Shown: positions 25,980 to 35,430, counted from the stretch's first letter. The stretch: DNA of 64,000 nt from Myxococcales bacterium (GCA_947483555.1 CANKMW010000025.1:1-64000); one strand, 5' to 3'. Notes: generated by a model not told the origin, from the sequence alone. A program made the numbers and translations.

Positions 25980-28900
25980 TCAGGCCGGCAGATGCGCCGT
26001 CGCCGTCGGGACCGGGCCGTGGTGCCGGCCCACGCGGAGCATGACGCTGCGGGCGGTGACGTACACGGCCGGGACGATCAACAGCGTCATCAGCAGCAGC
26101 GTGATCAGGCCGCCGATCATCGGCGATGCGATCCGCTGGGCGACGTCGGCGCCGGCGCCGTCGGACAGCATCACGGGGGCCAGCCCGACCAGGTTCATGC
26201 CCACCGTCATCAGCATCGGCCGCACCCGCAGCACCGCGCCGTCGAGCGCGCAGTCGACCAGATCCTGGGTCGACCGGATCCGGCCCTCGGCCTGTCGCTT
26301 GACGTAGGCCTGTTCGAGGTAGACGACCATCACCGACGCGGTCTCGGCCGCGATCCCGATCAGCGCGATCATTCCAACCCACACCGCGATGCTGGTGTTG
26401 AATCCGAGCGCGTACAGGAACCAGAAGCTGCCGATCAGCGCGAACGGCACCGACGTCAGCACCAGCAGACAGAGTCCGATCTTGCCGAACTGGAAGTAGA
26501 GGAGCCCGATGACGAGCAGCAACGTGATCGGGATCAGGATCGTCATCCGGGCCTCGATCCGCTCGAGAAATTCGTACTGGCCCGTCCACACCAGGCGGTA
26601 GCCGGGCGGCAGCTCGAGATCGGCGACGGCCTGCTTGGCGCGCTTCACGTAGCCGCCGAGGTCCGAATCGCTGGTGTCCACGAACACGTACCCGACCAGC
26701 GAGCCATTCTCGTCCTTGATCATCGGCGGACCGGCGCGCACCGCGAACGTGCCGAGTTGCGCGAGTGGGACCTGGCCGGTCCTGGCGCCCGCGCTGGTCG
26801 GCGGGTCGCCGCCCATGCCCGCCATCCCGCCGCCACCCGCGCCGCGACCGGTCCGGACCGGAACCAGGACCCGTTGGAGCGTCTCGATGCTGGTCCGGAG
26901 ATCCCGGGCGTAGCGGACGTTCACCGTGAACCGCTGCCGTCCTTCGATCGTCTGGTCGATCACCATGCCACCGATCGCCGTCTCGACCAGCGACAGCACG
27001 TCGCGGACCCGCAGCCCGTAGCGGGCGATGGCGTCGCGGTCGGGCTCGAAGTCCACATAGGTGCCCATGGTCTCGCGGTCGGCGTAGACGCTGCGGGTGC
27101 CCGGGACGGCGCGCAGCCGGTCCTCGATCTCGCGACCGATCCGTTCGATCTTGGCGAGGTCGTCGCCGAACACCTTGACGCCGACCGGGGTCCGGATGCC
27201 GGTGGTCAACATGTCGACCCGGGCCTTGATCGGCATCGTCAACGCACCCTGCACGCCGGGCATGTCGAGCGCCGCCATCAGCTCGCGCTCGAGGCGCGCC
27301 CTGGTCATGCCCGGCCGCCAGCGCGACTTCGGGTGCAGCACGATCACCGTCTCGATCATCGACAGCGGTGCGGCATCGGTCGGCGTCCCGGCGCGGCCGG
27401 CCTTGCCCATCACCGACTTCACCTCCGGGAACCCGGCGATGATCTGGTCCTGCCGCCGGACCAGGTCCTTGGCCTCCTCGATCGAGATGTTCGGGAAGGT
27501 CACCGGCATGTACAGCAACGAGCCCTCGTACAGCGGTGGCATGAACTCCGAGCCGATCAGGCGCATCGGCCAGATCGTCGAACCGATCAGCCCGACCGCG
27601 ATGAGCAAGACCGGGATCCGGAACCGGAGGCAGAGGCGCAGCGTGGGGCGGTAGAGGGCGATCGCCAGGCGGTTGATCGGGTTGGCCCGCTCGGTCCGGA
27701 TCTTGCCCCGGATGAACAGCACCATCAGCGCCGGCCCGACCGTCACCGAAAGCACCGCCGCCGCGGTCATCGCGAAGGTCTTGGTATACGCCAGCGGCGA
27801 GAACAGCCGGCCCTCCTGAGCCTCGAGCGCGAACACCGGCAGGAACGAGACCGCGATGATCAACAGCGACGCGAAGACCGGGCGCGCCAGCTCCTTGCAC
27901 GAGTCGATGATGATCTCGGCCCGCCGGTTCGGCTCCGAGCCCTCGAGCTTGCGGTGGGAGTTCTCGATCAGGACCACGGTCGCGTCGACCATGTCGCCGA
28001 CCGCGATGATGATCCCGGCCAGCGACATGATGTTGAGGCTGACACCGGCGGCCCGGATCATGATGAACGAGGCCAGCACCGCCAGCGGCAAGAGCACGAT
28101 CGCCACCAGCGCGCTGCGCAGGTGGAGCAGGAACACCGCGATGAAGACCAGGACGACGATCAGCTCGGCGCCGAGCGCATCGCCGAGGGTGTCGATCGAG
28201 GCGCGGATCAGCTCGGACCGGTCGTAGGCGATCTCGATCTCGACGCCCGCGGGCAGCGATGGCTTGACCTCTTCGAGGCGCTGCTTGACCCGGTCGATGA
28301 CGTCGAGCGCGTCGCCGCCGCTGCGCATCACCACGATGCCGCCGACCGCCTCGCCCTGGCCGTTCCATTCGAGCAGGCCGCGCCGGATCTCGGGGCCGAC
28401 CTCGACGCGCGCGACGTTGCGGATCCGGACCGGGGTGCCGTCGGCGCCGACCTTGACGACTGCGTCCGCGAGGTCCTCCTTGCTGGTGACGTAGCCGAGC
28501 CCGCGGAACACGTACTCGCGGCCGGCCCACTCGATCACCCGGCCGCCGACGTCGCCGTTCGAGGCCCGCGCCGCGTCGATGACCTCGGACACCGTGACCT
28601 CGAACGACGCCAGCCGCAGCGGGTCGAGGACGATCTGGTACTGCTTCTCGAAGCCGCCCACGGTGGCGACCTCGGCGACGCCGGGCACGCTGGCGAGGGC
28701 GTAGCGCAGGTTGAAGTCCTGGAAGGCGCGCAGCTCTTGCAGGTCGTGCTTGCCGGTGCGGTCGACCAGCACGTACTCGAAGATCCAGCCCGATCCGGTG
28801 GCGTCAGGACCGATCGTCGGCTCGACCCCATCGGGCAGCTTGCCGCTCGCGTTGTTGAGGTACTCGAGCGCCCGCGACCTGGCCCAGTACTGATCGGTCC

Positions 28901-29198
28901 CGTCCTCGAAGATCACGTAGACGAAGCTCATCCCGAACATCGAGGCGCCACGGACCGCCTTGACGTGCGGCGCCGAGATGAAACTGGTGACCAGCGGATA
29001 CGTGATCTGGTCCTCGACCAGCTGCGGGCTGCGCCCCATCCACTCGGTCCACACGATGACCTGGGTGTCGGTCATGTCGGGGATGGCGTCGATCGGGCTC
29101 TGGCGCCAGCTGTAGATGCCGGCGCCCGCGATCAAGACGGCGGCCGCGATCATGAGTCCGGCGCGGCGGGCACACCACTCGACCAGGCGCTCGAACAT
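25980..29198 (-). CDS. cusA: CusA-type Cu(I)/Ag(I) RND efflux pump
   Basis: The inner-membrane proton-driven pump of a tripartite heavy-metal exporter, 1072 residues. It begins FERLVEWCARRAGLMIAAAV and has SPIDAIPDMTDTQVIV and GDMVDATVVLIENSHRKL, typical of heavy-metal RND pumps. Met564 (LLYMPVTFP), Met614 (LSMIETV) and Met663 (VDMLTTGIRTP) sit at a constant offset from the Met573/623/672 triad of E. coli CusA. That points to copper or silver rather than zinc/cobalt. A Gly-rich loop (GRGAGGGGMAGMGG) interrupts the C-terminal periplasmic part. Its ATG overlaps the cusB stop by one base. Confidence 0.94.
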   Translation of the reverse strand: MFERLVEWCARRAGLMIAAAVLIAGAGIYSWRQSPIDAIPDMTDTQVIVWTEWMGRSPQLVEDQITYPLVTSFISAPHVKAVRGASMFGMSFVYVIFEDGTDQYWARSRALEYLNNASGKLPDGVEPTIGPDATGSGWIFEYVLVDRTGKHDLQELRAFQDFNLRYALASVPGVAEVATVGGFEKQYQIVLDPLRLASFEVTVSEVIDAARASNGDVGGRVIEWAGREYVFRGLGYVTSKEDLADAVVKVGADGTPVRIRNVARVEVGPEIRRGLLEWNGQGEAVGGIVVMRSGGDALDVIDRVKQRLEEVKPSLPAGVEIEIAYDRSELIRASIDTLGDALGAELIVVLVFIAVFLLHLRSALVAIVLLPLAVLASFIMIRAAGVSLNIMSLAGIIIAVGDMVDATVVLIENSHRKLEGSEPNRRAEIIIDSCKELARPVFASLLIIAVSFLPVFALEAQEGRLFSPLAYTKTFAMTAAAVLSVTVGPALMVLFIRGKIRTERANPINRLAIALYRPTLRLCLRFRIPVLLIAVGLIGSTIWPMRLIGSEFMPPLYEGSLLYMPVTFPNISIEEAKDLVRRQDQIIAGFPEVKSVMGKAGRAGTPTDAAPLSMIETVIVLHPKSRWRPGMTRARLERELMAALDMPGVQGALTMPIKARVDMLTTGIRTPVGVKVFGDDLAKIERIGREIEDRLRAVPGTRSVYADRETMGTYVDFEPDRDAIARYGLRVRDVLSLVETAIGGMVIDQTIEGRQRFTVNVRYARDLRTSIETLQRVLVPVRTGRGAGGGGMAGMGGDPPTSAGARTGQVPLAQLGTFAVRAGPPMIKDENGSLVGYVFVDTSDSDLGGYVKRAKQAVADLELPPGYRLVWTGQYEFLERIEARMTILIPITLLLVIGLLYFQFGKIGLCLLVLTSVPFALIGSFWFLYALGFNTSIAVWVGMIALIGIAAETASVMVVYLEQAYVKRQAEGRIRSTQDLVDCALDGAVLRVRPMLMTVGMNLVGLAPVMLSDGAGADVAQRIASPMIGGLITLLLMTLLIVPAVYVTARSVMLRVGRHHGPVPTATAHLPA

Positions 29199-30310
29199 CA
29201 GTGCCCCCCGTGGCCCGACTTCGATCCGGCGGCCCGGAGCCGGCTCTCGCTGTCGACGAGAAACTGGGCCGAGACCACCACCTGGTCACCCTCGGCGAGG
29301 CCCTTGCGGATCTCGGCGCGGCCGCCGATCCGGACCCCGACCTCGACCTCGACCGGCCGGAACCGTCCCACGCCGGCAGCGACATAGACCACCCGCCGGA
29401 AGCCGGTATCGATCACGGCCTCGTCGGGCACGGTCAGGAGCTCGCCGCCGATCGCCGGCAAGTCGACGGTCGCGAAGTTGCCCGGCCGCAGCGCGCCGTC
29501 CTTGTTGGGGACGACCATGCGGACCTTCACGGTCCGGCTCTGGAGATCGACCGTCGGGTAGACGTAGTCGATCTTCGCGGTGATCGGATCGGCAAGTCCT
29601 TCGACGCGGATCGTCGCCGTCCCCTTGCGGTCGACGCGGCCGAGCTCGTACTCGTAGACCTCGGCGATCACCCAGACCTGCGACAGGTCGACGATCCGGA
29701 ACAGCATCATGTCGGGCTCGACGAAGTGGCCCTTGACGACGTTCTTCTCGACCACCGTCCCGCTGATCGGAGCACGGACGACGATCGCCTCGACCGGGGC
29801 GCCGCTCTGCTCGATGGTGCGGATCTGGTCGTCCGGGATGTCCCACAGCCGCAGCCGCTCGCGCGTCGCGTCGGCGAGATCGGTCGAGAACTTGCGGGCC
29901 CGCAGGTATTCCTGCTGGGCGACCAGGAGCTCCTGCGAGTAGATCGAGTAGAGGGCCTGCCCCTTCGTGACCGTCTGGCCCACCGCGTTCACGTGCAGCG
30001 TGCGCACGTAGCCCATCAGCTTCGAGTGAACGTGCGCCTCGCGCTTCTCGTCGGCCTGGACGCTCGCGGTCACGCGCACCGTGGCGTCGAGCGCGGTCCG
30101 TTCGGCGGCCGCGAGCGCGAGCCCGATCCGTTCCTGTTTTTCGGGTGGAATCTCGACCTCGGTGTGACCCTCGGGGACCCCGCCGTGCGCGCTGTGATCG
30201 GTGGCCGGGCGGAGGGCCTCGTCGCCGGGGCCCTTGGCGTGACCGGTGGGTGCAGGCTCCTGGCCGCAGGCGACCAGGATGACCAGCCCCGTAAGCATGA
30301 TCGGTCTCAT
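29198..30310 (-). CDS. cusB: CusB-type periplasmic adaptor lipoprotein
   Basis: A 370-residue membrane-fusion protein linking pump and outer-membrane channel. It has lipobox LVILVACG and a His-rich N-terminal segment (HAKGPG, DHSAHGGVPEGH) that could bind metal. Next come the barrel-sandwich halves (AHVHSKLMGYVRTLHVNAVG, APISGTVVEKNVVKG) around a helical hairpin (YSQELLVAQQEYLRARK). The C-terminal beta-barrel ends VVVSAQFLVDSESRL, typical of Cus/Czc adaptors. A His-rich tail (KSGHGGH) closes it. It overlaps cusC by 4 bp. Confidence 0.92.
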   Translation of the reverse strand: MRPIMLTGLVILVACGQEPAPTGHAKGPGDEALRPATDHSAHGGVPEGHTEVEIPPEKQERIGLALAAAERTALDATVRVTASVQADEKREAHVHSKLMGYVRTLHVNAVGQTVTKGQALYSIYSQELLVAQQEYLRARKFSTDLADATRERLRLWDIPDDQIRTIEQSGAPVEAIVVRAPISGTVVEKNVVKGHFVEPDMMLFRIVDLSQVWVIAEVYEYELGRVDRKGTATIRVEGLADPITAKIDYVYPTVDLQSRTVKVRMVVPNKDGALRPGNFATVDLPAIGGELLTVPDEAVIDTGFRRVVYVAAGVGRFRPVEVEVGVRIGGRAEIRKGLAEGDQVVVSAQFLVDSESRLRAAGSKSGHGGH

Positions 30311-31533
30311 CGAACGACCTCCCGGCCGGCGATCCGGTCGAGCTCGAACCGCACGACCCCGCGGCGGGCGGTCGCTCCGACTCGCCTGGCTTCCAGTTCC
30401 TTGAGCTCCATCACCGCGTCGAGCAGGGCGATGAACTCCCCGGTCCCGGCGACGTAGGCGGCCTCGATCGACGCGATGGTCTCGCGCAGCTTCGGGATCG
30501 CCACATCCTCGAGCGCGTCGACCTTGCGCTCCGCGGCGCGGGCGCGGCTCCAGGCCATCCGCAGCTCCGCACCGGCCATCTTGGTCATCGCGTCCTCCTC
30601 GCGCTCGGCGGTGCGCTCCATCGCCCGCGCCATCGCGATCTCGTTGTCCTGCCGGTCCCACCACCACAGCGGGACCGTCACGCTGATGCCGAGACCCAGC
30701 CCGTCCGGCATGCCGCCCAGGTTCTGCTCGTACGACGCATCGACCATCACCATCGGCCAGTACATCCGGCGCGCCAGCTCGCGCTGCGCCGCCGCGCTGT
30801 CCCTCATCGCGCGCGCGGCAGCGACCTCGGGCGTCCCGGTGGCGGCGGCGGCGGCGAGCTCGAGGTCCGGCAGCGGCGCCTCGGCCGGCAGCTCGGCCTG
30901 GCCGATCGCCTCGTCGATCTCGCGACCTCGCAAGGTGTTCAGCATCGCGGCGATCGCGGCCCGCTCGTCCCCGAGCGACGCTCGCTCCGCTTCCATGACG
31001 GCCATCTCGGACTCGGCGCGCAGGACGTCGTGGTGCCCCATGCTGCCCATCCCGGCGCGAACCAGCGCCAGCGCCGCCTCGCGCATCCGCTCCAGCAGCG
31101 CGATCTGCTCGGCGACGATCCGGCCCATCTCGTCGACCATCCACAGCTCGTAGAAGAGTGCGACCGCCTGGCCGCGGGCGTCCCATCGCGTCCGCCGCAG
31201 CTCGGCCTCGCCTCGGGTCACCGCGGTGCGCGCGACGCGCTTGGCGAGCCCGCGGCGGCCGAAGACGTTGAGGGGCTGGCCGATCTGGTAGCGGATCATC
31301 ATCGGATCGGCGTCCTCGCGCATGCCTCCGAGCGGGATCGACTCGCCCATCACCGACAGCGACGGGTCTTCCCAGGTGCCGACCGCGCCGACCGCGGCGC
31401 GGCGGGCCGCGACGTCGGCCTCGGCGACCCCGACGGCGGGAGCGTCGCCGCCGACCGCCGCGAGCAGCTCGGGAAGGCGCAGCGGCGCCGGGGCCAGGAT
31501 GACCAGGAGGGCCGCGGTGACAAGCGTGGACAT
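30307..31533 (-). CDS. cusC: TolC-like outer-membrane factor of the Cus system
   Basis: A 408-residue outer-membrane efflux protein: a short hydrophobic leader (STLVTAALLVILAP), then the two long-helix repeats of the family. These include AAVGAVGTWEDPSLSVMGES in the first and ARAMRDSAAAQRELARRMYW in the second, with the ISVTVPLWWWDRQ strand between. It is Met-rich for this family (GGMREDADPMMIRYQ, MGSMGHHDV), fitting copper or silver traffic. It is the first gene of the operon. The ATG at 31533 was chosen for the leader; in-frame starts further upstream are possible. Confidence 0.85.
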   Translation of the reverse strand: MSTLVTAALLVILAPAPLRLPELLAAVGGDAPAVGVAEADVAARRAAVGAVGTWEDPSLSVMGESIPLGGMREDADPMMIRYQIGQPLNVFGRRGLAKRVARTAVTRGEAELRRTRWDARGQAVALFYELWMVDEMGRIVAEQIALLERMREAALALVRAGMGSMGHHDVLRAESEMAVMEAERASLGDERAAIAAMLNTLRGREIDEAIGQAELPAEAPLPDLELAAAAATGTPEVAAARAMRDSAAAQRELARRMYWPMVMVDASYEQNLGGMPDGLGLGISVTVPLWWWDRQDNEIAMARAMERTAEREEDAMTKMAGAELRMAWSRARAAERKVDALEDVAIPKLRETIASIEAAYVAGTGEFIALLDAVMELKELEARRVGATARRGVVRFELDRIAGREVVR

Positions 31534-31870
31534 GGCGACGAGTAACCGAGCAGCAACTACCGTGCCCCTCGCGATCGGGCGGGTTGCGCGCAACCGTTGC
31601 GCGTCGGGCTCCGGGCTGTGCAATGGACGCGCAGGATTCACACTCGCAAGTCGTCCGGGCGGCCCGGACCACGTGAGCGGCCATGCCACACCGGGCGGCT
31701 CCGCCCGCGTCGCAACGCCGTCGCTGGATCGCCGCTCGCAACGCGCGAGCCGTGGCCGCCGCCGCCGCCATGGCGGCTCGATCCGCCAGCCGTCGCCGGC
31801 GTCAACCACCTGAAAATACGCCTCGCGCACCTGTAGGTGTCATGGCACGGGCGCTGCTGAATGGGAGTCC
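31534..31870. other. Intergenic region between divergent cus operon and caspase-like gene
   Basis: No gene is seen in these 337 bp. It must hold the promoters of the cus operon (minus) and the gene at 31871 (plus). A 14-bp palindrome GGTTGCGCGCAACC lies at 31582-31595, about 50 bp before cusC. A short inverted repeat CACCTGTAGGTG lies at 31828-31839, about 30 bp before the plus-strand start, where GGGAGT serves as ribosome-binding site. No cusRS-type regulator gene adjoins. Confidence 0.6.
31582..31595. promoter_or_regulatory. 14-bp palindrome upstream of cusC, candidate operator
   Basis: GGTTGCGCGCAACC is a perfect palindrome about 50 bp upstream of the cusC start and is followed by a related CCGTTGCGC. 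Position and symmetry suit a dimeric metal-responsive regulator, but the sequence does not match a known MerR or CusR box that can be named with confidence. Confidence 0.4.
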
Positions 31871-33328
31871 ATGCGCTTCCTGCCTGCCCTGCTGCTCGCC
31901 ACCGCCGCCGCCACCACCGCCTGCGCGACCAACGGCGAGGAGGACGTCGAGATGCCCGACTTCGAGTCGTTCTCGGACGGCAAGGAGGACACGGCGTACA
32001 TCGGCAGCCGCGCCGCCGAGATGAACGCGGTCTTCACCGGCAAGGTCCGCGTCATGGTCGCCGGCAAGACCCCGACCGAGCTGGCCGCGCTCGCCGACGC
32101 GATCAAGGCCAATCCGACCAGCTGGGACCACCGTGACATCACCGGCCAGGTCACCGAGCAGATCAAGTACGCGCGCAACGCGCTCAAGACCGAGAAGCTC
32201 AACCTCAACCTCGAGGGCGGCTCGCCGACCTTCTCCGCGGTCACCGTGATCAGCGGCGGCCTCGAGCTGTCGTACGAGGTCACGGTCGAGTCGCTGGTCA
32301 AGTTCAAGGAGCTCGAGGCCCAGGGCCTCAAGCCGGCCGATCTGGTCGGCAAGGTGGTCGAGCCCAGGCTGCCGCTGGTGCCGGCCGGGCTGCTCGAGCG
32401 GGTCTCGAACAAGTGCTCGACCGATCCCGACGAACCCGCCGCCGCGGTGCCGGTCGCCGACCTCGGCGCCCACAACCTCTTCTATTACTTCGACGCCTCG
32501 CGCGCCGGCTGCACGCTGGGCGCCAGCGATCTGGTCACCGCGAAGTACGAGATCCGCAGCTCGCTCGACGCCCCGACCGCGTACCCCGAGTACGACCAGC
32601 TGGTCGCCGACAAGAAGGTGACGATGGGCATCATCTTCGGGCAGATCGAGCACGGCGAGCTGCAGTCGAACGACTGGGGCTTCATCTCGTTCAACGACAT
32701 GACCGCGTCGTTCCGCCGCAAGGGCTTCAAGGTCACGTCGCAGCTCGCCGGTGGCAAGGGCCACAAGATGTCGAAGACCTACACCGGCGGCCTCAAGGTC
32801 GAGATCGAGATGTGGAACCCGAAGAGCTTCGCCGACACCGTCGACCGCGACCTCTCGAACCAGACCTTCCGCGACGTCATGAAGCGCAACGAGGTCATCT
32901 ACTACAACGGTCACGCCTTCTACGGCTCGCTCACCGTGCTCGACGAGAAGACCGCGTACCCCGACAGCACCTATCAGATCATCTTCATGGACGCGTGCTG
33001 GTCGTACGCCTACTACACCAAGCAGATCTTCCGCAACAAGGCGACCGCCGCCGACCCGACCGGGTATGCGCTCACCGACGTCGTCAACAACACCGAGCCC
33101 GGCATCACCGGCTCGGAGACCACCGCGGTGGTGCTCTACGACCAGCTCTTCACCGGCGCGGCCAAGGCCCACGCCCGGCAGTCGACGCGGCTCTACTCGT
33201 GGAACCAGATCGGCAAGTACATGAACGAGCACGCCGAGCGCCGCGCCGCGGCCCGCGGCAGCGACCACCCCGATCCCGAGATCTACGGCATCAGCGGCGC
33301 GCGCACCAACACCTACGGCCGCCTCTGA
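31871..33328 (+). CDS. Caspase-like (clan CD) lipoprotein candidate
   Basis: A 485-residue exported protein with lipobox ATAAATTAC. The C-terminal half has two blocks typical of clan CD cysteine peptidases. The first is VIYYNGHAFYG, with His348 after a hydrophobic strand. The second is YQIIFMDACWSYAY, with Cys376 after another strand. The 28-residue His-Cys spacing is short but in range for gingipain- or legumain-like folds. The N-terminal ~240 residues have no recognised domain. If active, it would cut proteins at the cell surface; a non-catalytic role is possible. It is divergent from the cus operon. Confidence 0.6.
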   Translation: MRFLPALLLATAAATTACATNGEEDVEMPDFESFSDGKEDTAYIGSRAAEMNAVFTGKVRVMVAGKTPTELAALADAIKANPTSWDHRDITGQVTEQIKYARNALKTEKLNLNLEGGSPTFSAVTVISGGLELSYEVTVESLVKFKELEAQGLKPADLVGKVVEPRLPLVPAGLLERVSNKCSTDPDEPAAAVPVADLGAHNLFYYFDASRAGCTLGASDLVTAKYEIRSSLDAPTAYPEYDQLVADKKVTMGIIFGQIEHGELQSNDWGFISFNDMTASFRRKGFKVTSQLAGGKGHKMSKTYTGGLKVEIEMWNPKSFADTVDRDLSNQTFRDVMKRNEVIYYNGHAFYGSLTVLDEKTAYPDSTYQIIFMDACWSYAYYTKQIFRNKATAADPTGYALTDVVNNTEPGITGSETTAVVLYDQLFTGAAKAHARQSTRLYSWNQIGKYMNEHAERRAAARGSDHPDPEIYGISGARTNTYGRL

Positions 33329-33447
33329 ACCTGCGGTTGGCTCGCGTGCTTCGCTCGCTGCCGTTCGCTGCGACCCTGCTCACCTTCACGACCGGCGGCT
33401 CGGGGGCGTCGGTCGTTTCTTTTGCGACGCGGGGTAGGATGGAGCCC

Positions 33448-33867
33448 ATGCGACTCCTTGCGTGCCTCGGCTTGCTCCCACTGTTCGTGACCGTCGCCTG
33501 CGCCCACGACGACCTACCCGATGACACCTCGCGCGTCATCGTCACCGGCGATTGCCCCGGTGGGCTGGCGACGGTCACCACCGCCACGTACGTGGGCACG
33601 GATCTGACCGTGACGGCCACCTACGGAGGCTGCGCCCCGTCGCGGACCTGGGCGTGCTGGAACGGGCTCTACGTGACCTCGGATCCGCCGCAGGCGCAGG
33701 TGGTGGTTCACCACGACCACGAGGCGGTCGGCGAGTGCGCGGCCATCGTCACGCAGATCGCGACGATCTCGCTCACCCCGATCGTCGATGGCCGCGATGG
33801 CGCGGCGCAACCGCTCGACCGCGTCATCCTCTCTGTGGGTGGGACGCAGGTGGACTGGCAGCGCTGA
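33448..33867 (+). CDS. Small putative lipoprotein
   Basis: A 139-residue exported protein, MRLLACLGLLPLFVTVACAH, with a lipobox-like TVAC. AGGA seven bases upstream favours the ATG at 33448 over the in-frame ATG at 33439. The mature part has six cysteines (TGDCPGG, YGGCAPSRTWACWNG, VGECAAI) and beta-strand character, which suggests a disulfide-stabilised domain. No family recognised. Confidence 0.55.
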   Translation: MRLLACLGLLPLFVTVACAHDDLPDDTSRVIVTGDCPGGLATVTTATYVGTDLTVTATYGGCAPSRTWACWNGLYVTSDPPQAQVVVHHDHEAVGECAAIVTQIATISLTPIVDGRDGAAQPLDRVILSVGGTQVDWQR

Positions 33868-33938
33868 CCAGGGCCGGCAACCTGCGGCACCGACTCGCAT
33901 TACGCAACCTGGCGCCCGGCGATCGGTCAAGCTGGGAC

Positions 33939-35387
33939 ATGGCTCGCTCGCGCTGGTTCCGTGGCTCCGTTCCTGTCACTGCGCTGGCCGCACTCGGACT
34001 CGCGCTCGCGGCCGGATGCGGCGACAACGGCGATGCGGACGCCGGCGATGGCGGCATCGACGCGCCGGCGGGCGACCTCCTGGCCCAGCTCGCGGCCCTG
34101 CCCGGCGCGATCGTGTCGGAGTGGGCGCCACCGACCAACTTCCCGGTCGAGCCCGGGTATCGCTACTTCGACCTCCGCTTCACGCTGCCGGTCGACCACG
34201 ACCGTCCGGCCGCCGGCAGCTTCCAGATTCGCGCCGCGCTCATGCACAAGGACGTCGCCGCACCGCTGGTGGTCTACACCGGCGGCTACGATCTCGGCTG
34301 GGCCCGCTTCCTCACCGAACCGGCCCAGCTCGTCGAGGGCAATCAGCTGTCGCTCGAGTACCGCTTCTACGCCTCGTCGCGCCCGGCCGGCCCGATCCCG
34401 TGGGGCCAGTTGCGGGTCGGCCAGGCCGCCGCCGACGAGCACGACATCCTCGAGCTCATCCGCCGCATCTACACCGGCAAGCGCATCGCCACCGGCGGCA
34501 GCAAGGGCGGGGAGAACGCGCTCCTGCGCCACCACCTGTACCCCGGCGACTACGACGGCGTGGTCGCCTACGTGGCGCCGGTGATCACCGCCTTCCCCGA
34601 CACTCGCTACGACGGGATCCTCGATCGCATCGGCGTGCCGGCGTGTCGCGACCGCCTGCGCGCGCTCGGCCGTCGCATGCTCGAGCGCCGGGTCGCGATG
34701 CAGAGCGCGGCGCTGCTCGACGCCACCTACGCCGCCGCCGGCGTCGCCCACGCGGTCGAGACCGGCATCGTCGAGCTCGAGTTCAGCTTCTGGATGACGC
34801 GCGGCGAGGCCGACTGTGGGCAACTTCCCGATCCGGCCACCGCCAGCGACGCCGCGCTCTACGAGTTCCTCGACGAGACCAGCGCGCCCGCCGCCTACGG
34901 CGACGCCGACCTCGCCGAGTACGGCACCCAGTACATCTACCAGGACCACGTCGAGCTGGGTTACCCGACCTGGATGCACGCCCACCTCGACGATCTGCTG
35001 GTCTACAGCTACGAGGACTGGTCGGTCTACCTGCCTCCCGGTGAGGCGCATCCGTACGACCCAGCGGCACCGATCGCGCTGGCGGCGTGGCTGGGCAGCG
35101 CCGCCGAGCACGTGATGCTGATCAACGGCGAGTGGGATCCGTGGGCGGCAGGCACCCCGTCGGTCGGCAGCGGTCGCGACGCGTTCTCGTACACGGTGCC
35201 GCGCGGCAGCCACTGGTCGAGCGGCATCTACAGCCTGACGCCGGCCGATCAGACCGCGGCGATCGCCCAGCTGCGAGGCTGGGCCGGGCTCGACGGCCGG
35301 CGTCTGCCGCGCCCGGTGGCGGCGCCGCGCGCGCCCATGGCGACCGGCGGCCCCGATGATCCCCGGCTGGCGCCTCGCACGCCCTGA
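33939..35387 (+). CDS. S37-family (PS-10) tripeptidyl aminopeptidase lipoprotein
   Basis: A 482-residue exported alpha/beta-hydrolase-type peptidase. A lipobox LALAAGC is followed by an Asp/Gly-rich linker. The PS-10 pattern includes LRFTLPVDHDRPAAGSFQI, LEYRFYASSRP, and the nucleophile block IATGGSKGGENALLRHHLYP with Ser188. DGVVAYVAP comes next, and the late acid and His lie in MLINGEWDPWA and VPRGSHWSSGI. Family members release tripeptides or dipeptides from protein N-termini. The preceding stop is 71 bp away. Confidence 0.87.
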   Translation: MARSRWFRGSVPVTALAALGLALAAGCGDNGDADAGDGGIDAPAGDLLAQLAALPGAIVSEWAPPTNFPVEPGYRYFDLRFTLPVDHDRPAAGSFQIRAALMHKDVAAPLVVYTGGYDLGWARFLTEPAQLVEGNQLSLEYRFYASSRPAGPIPWGQLRVGQAAADEHDILELIRRIYTGKRIATGGSKGGENALLRHHLYPGDYDGVVAYVAPVITAFPDTRYDGILDRIGVPACRDRLRALGRRMLERRVAMQSAALLDATYAAAGVAHAVETGIVELEFSFWMTRGEADCGQLPDPATASDAALYEFLDETSAPAAYGDADLAEYGTQYIYQDHVELGYPTWMHAHLDDLLVYSYEDWSVYLPPGEAHPYDPAAPIALAAWLGSAAEHVMLINGEWDPWAAGTPSVGSGRDAFSYTVPRGSHWSSGIYSLTPADQTAAIAQLRGWAGLDGRRLPRPVAAPRAPMATGGPDDPRLAPRTP

Positions 35388-35430
35388 TCCTCGACTCGAC
35401 ATAGGTTCCCGGTGCCGCTCCGGGGCGCGT

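Noticed and set aside
25992..29387. A 1131-codon open frame on the plus strand, rich in Arg, Asp and His
   Set aside because: It is the exact antisense of cusA and cusB; low-complexity composition and no domain. High GC leaves long open frames opposite real genes.
30307..31830. Longer form of the outer-membrane factor starting at 31830
   Set aside because: The extra N-terminal ~99 residues are Arg-rich and have no leader; the hydrophobic leader begins at 31533.
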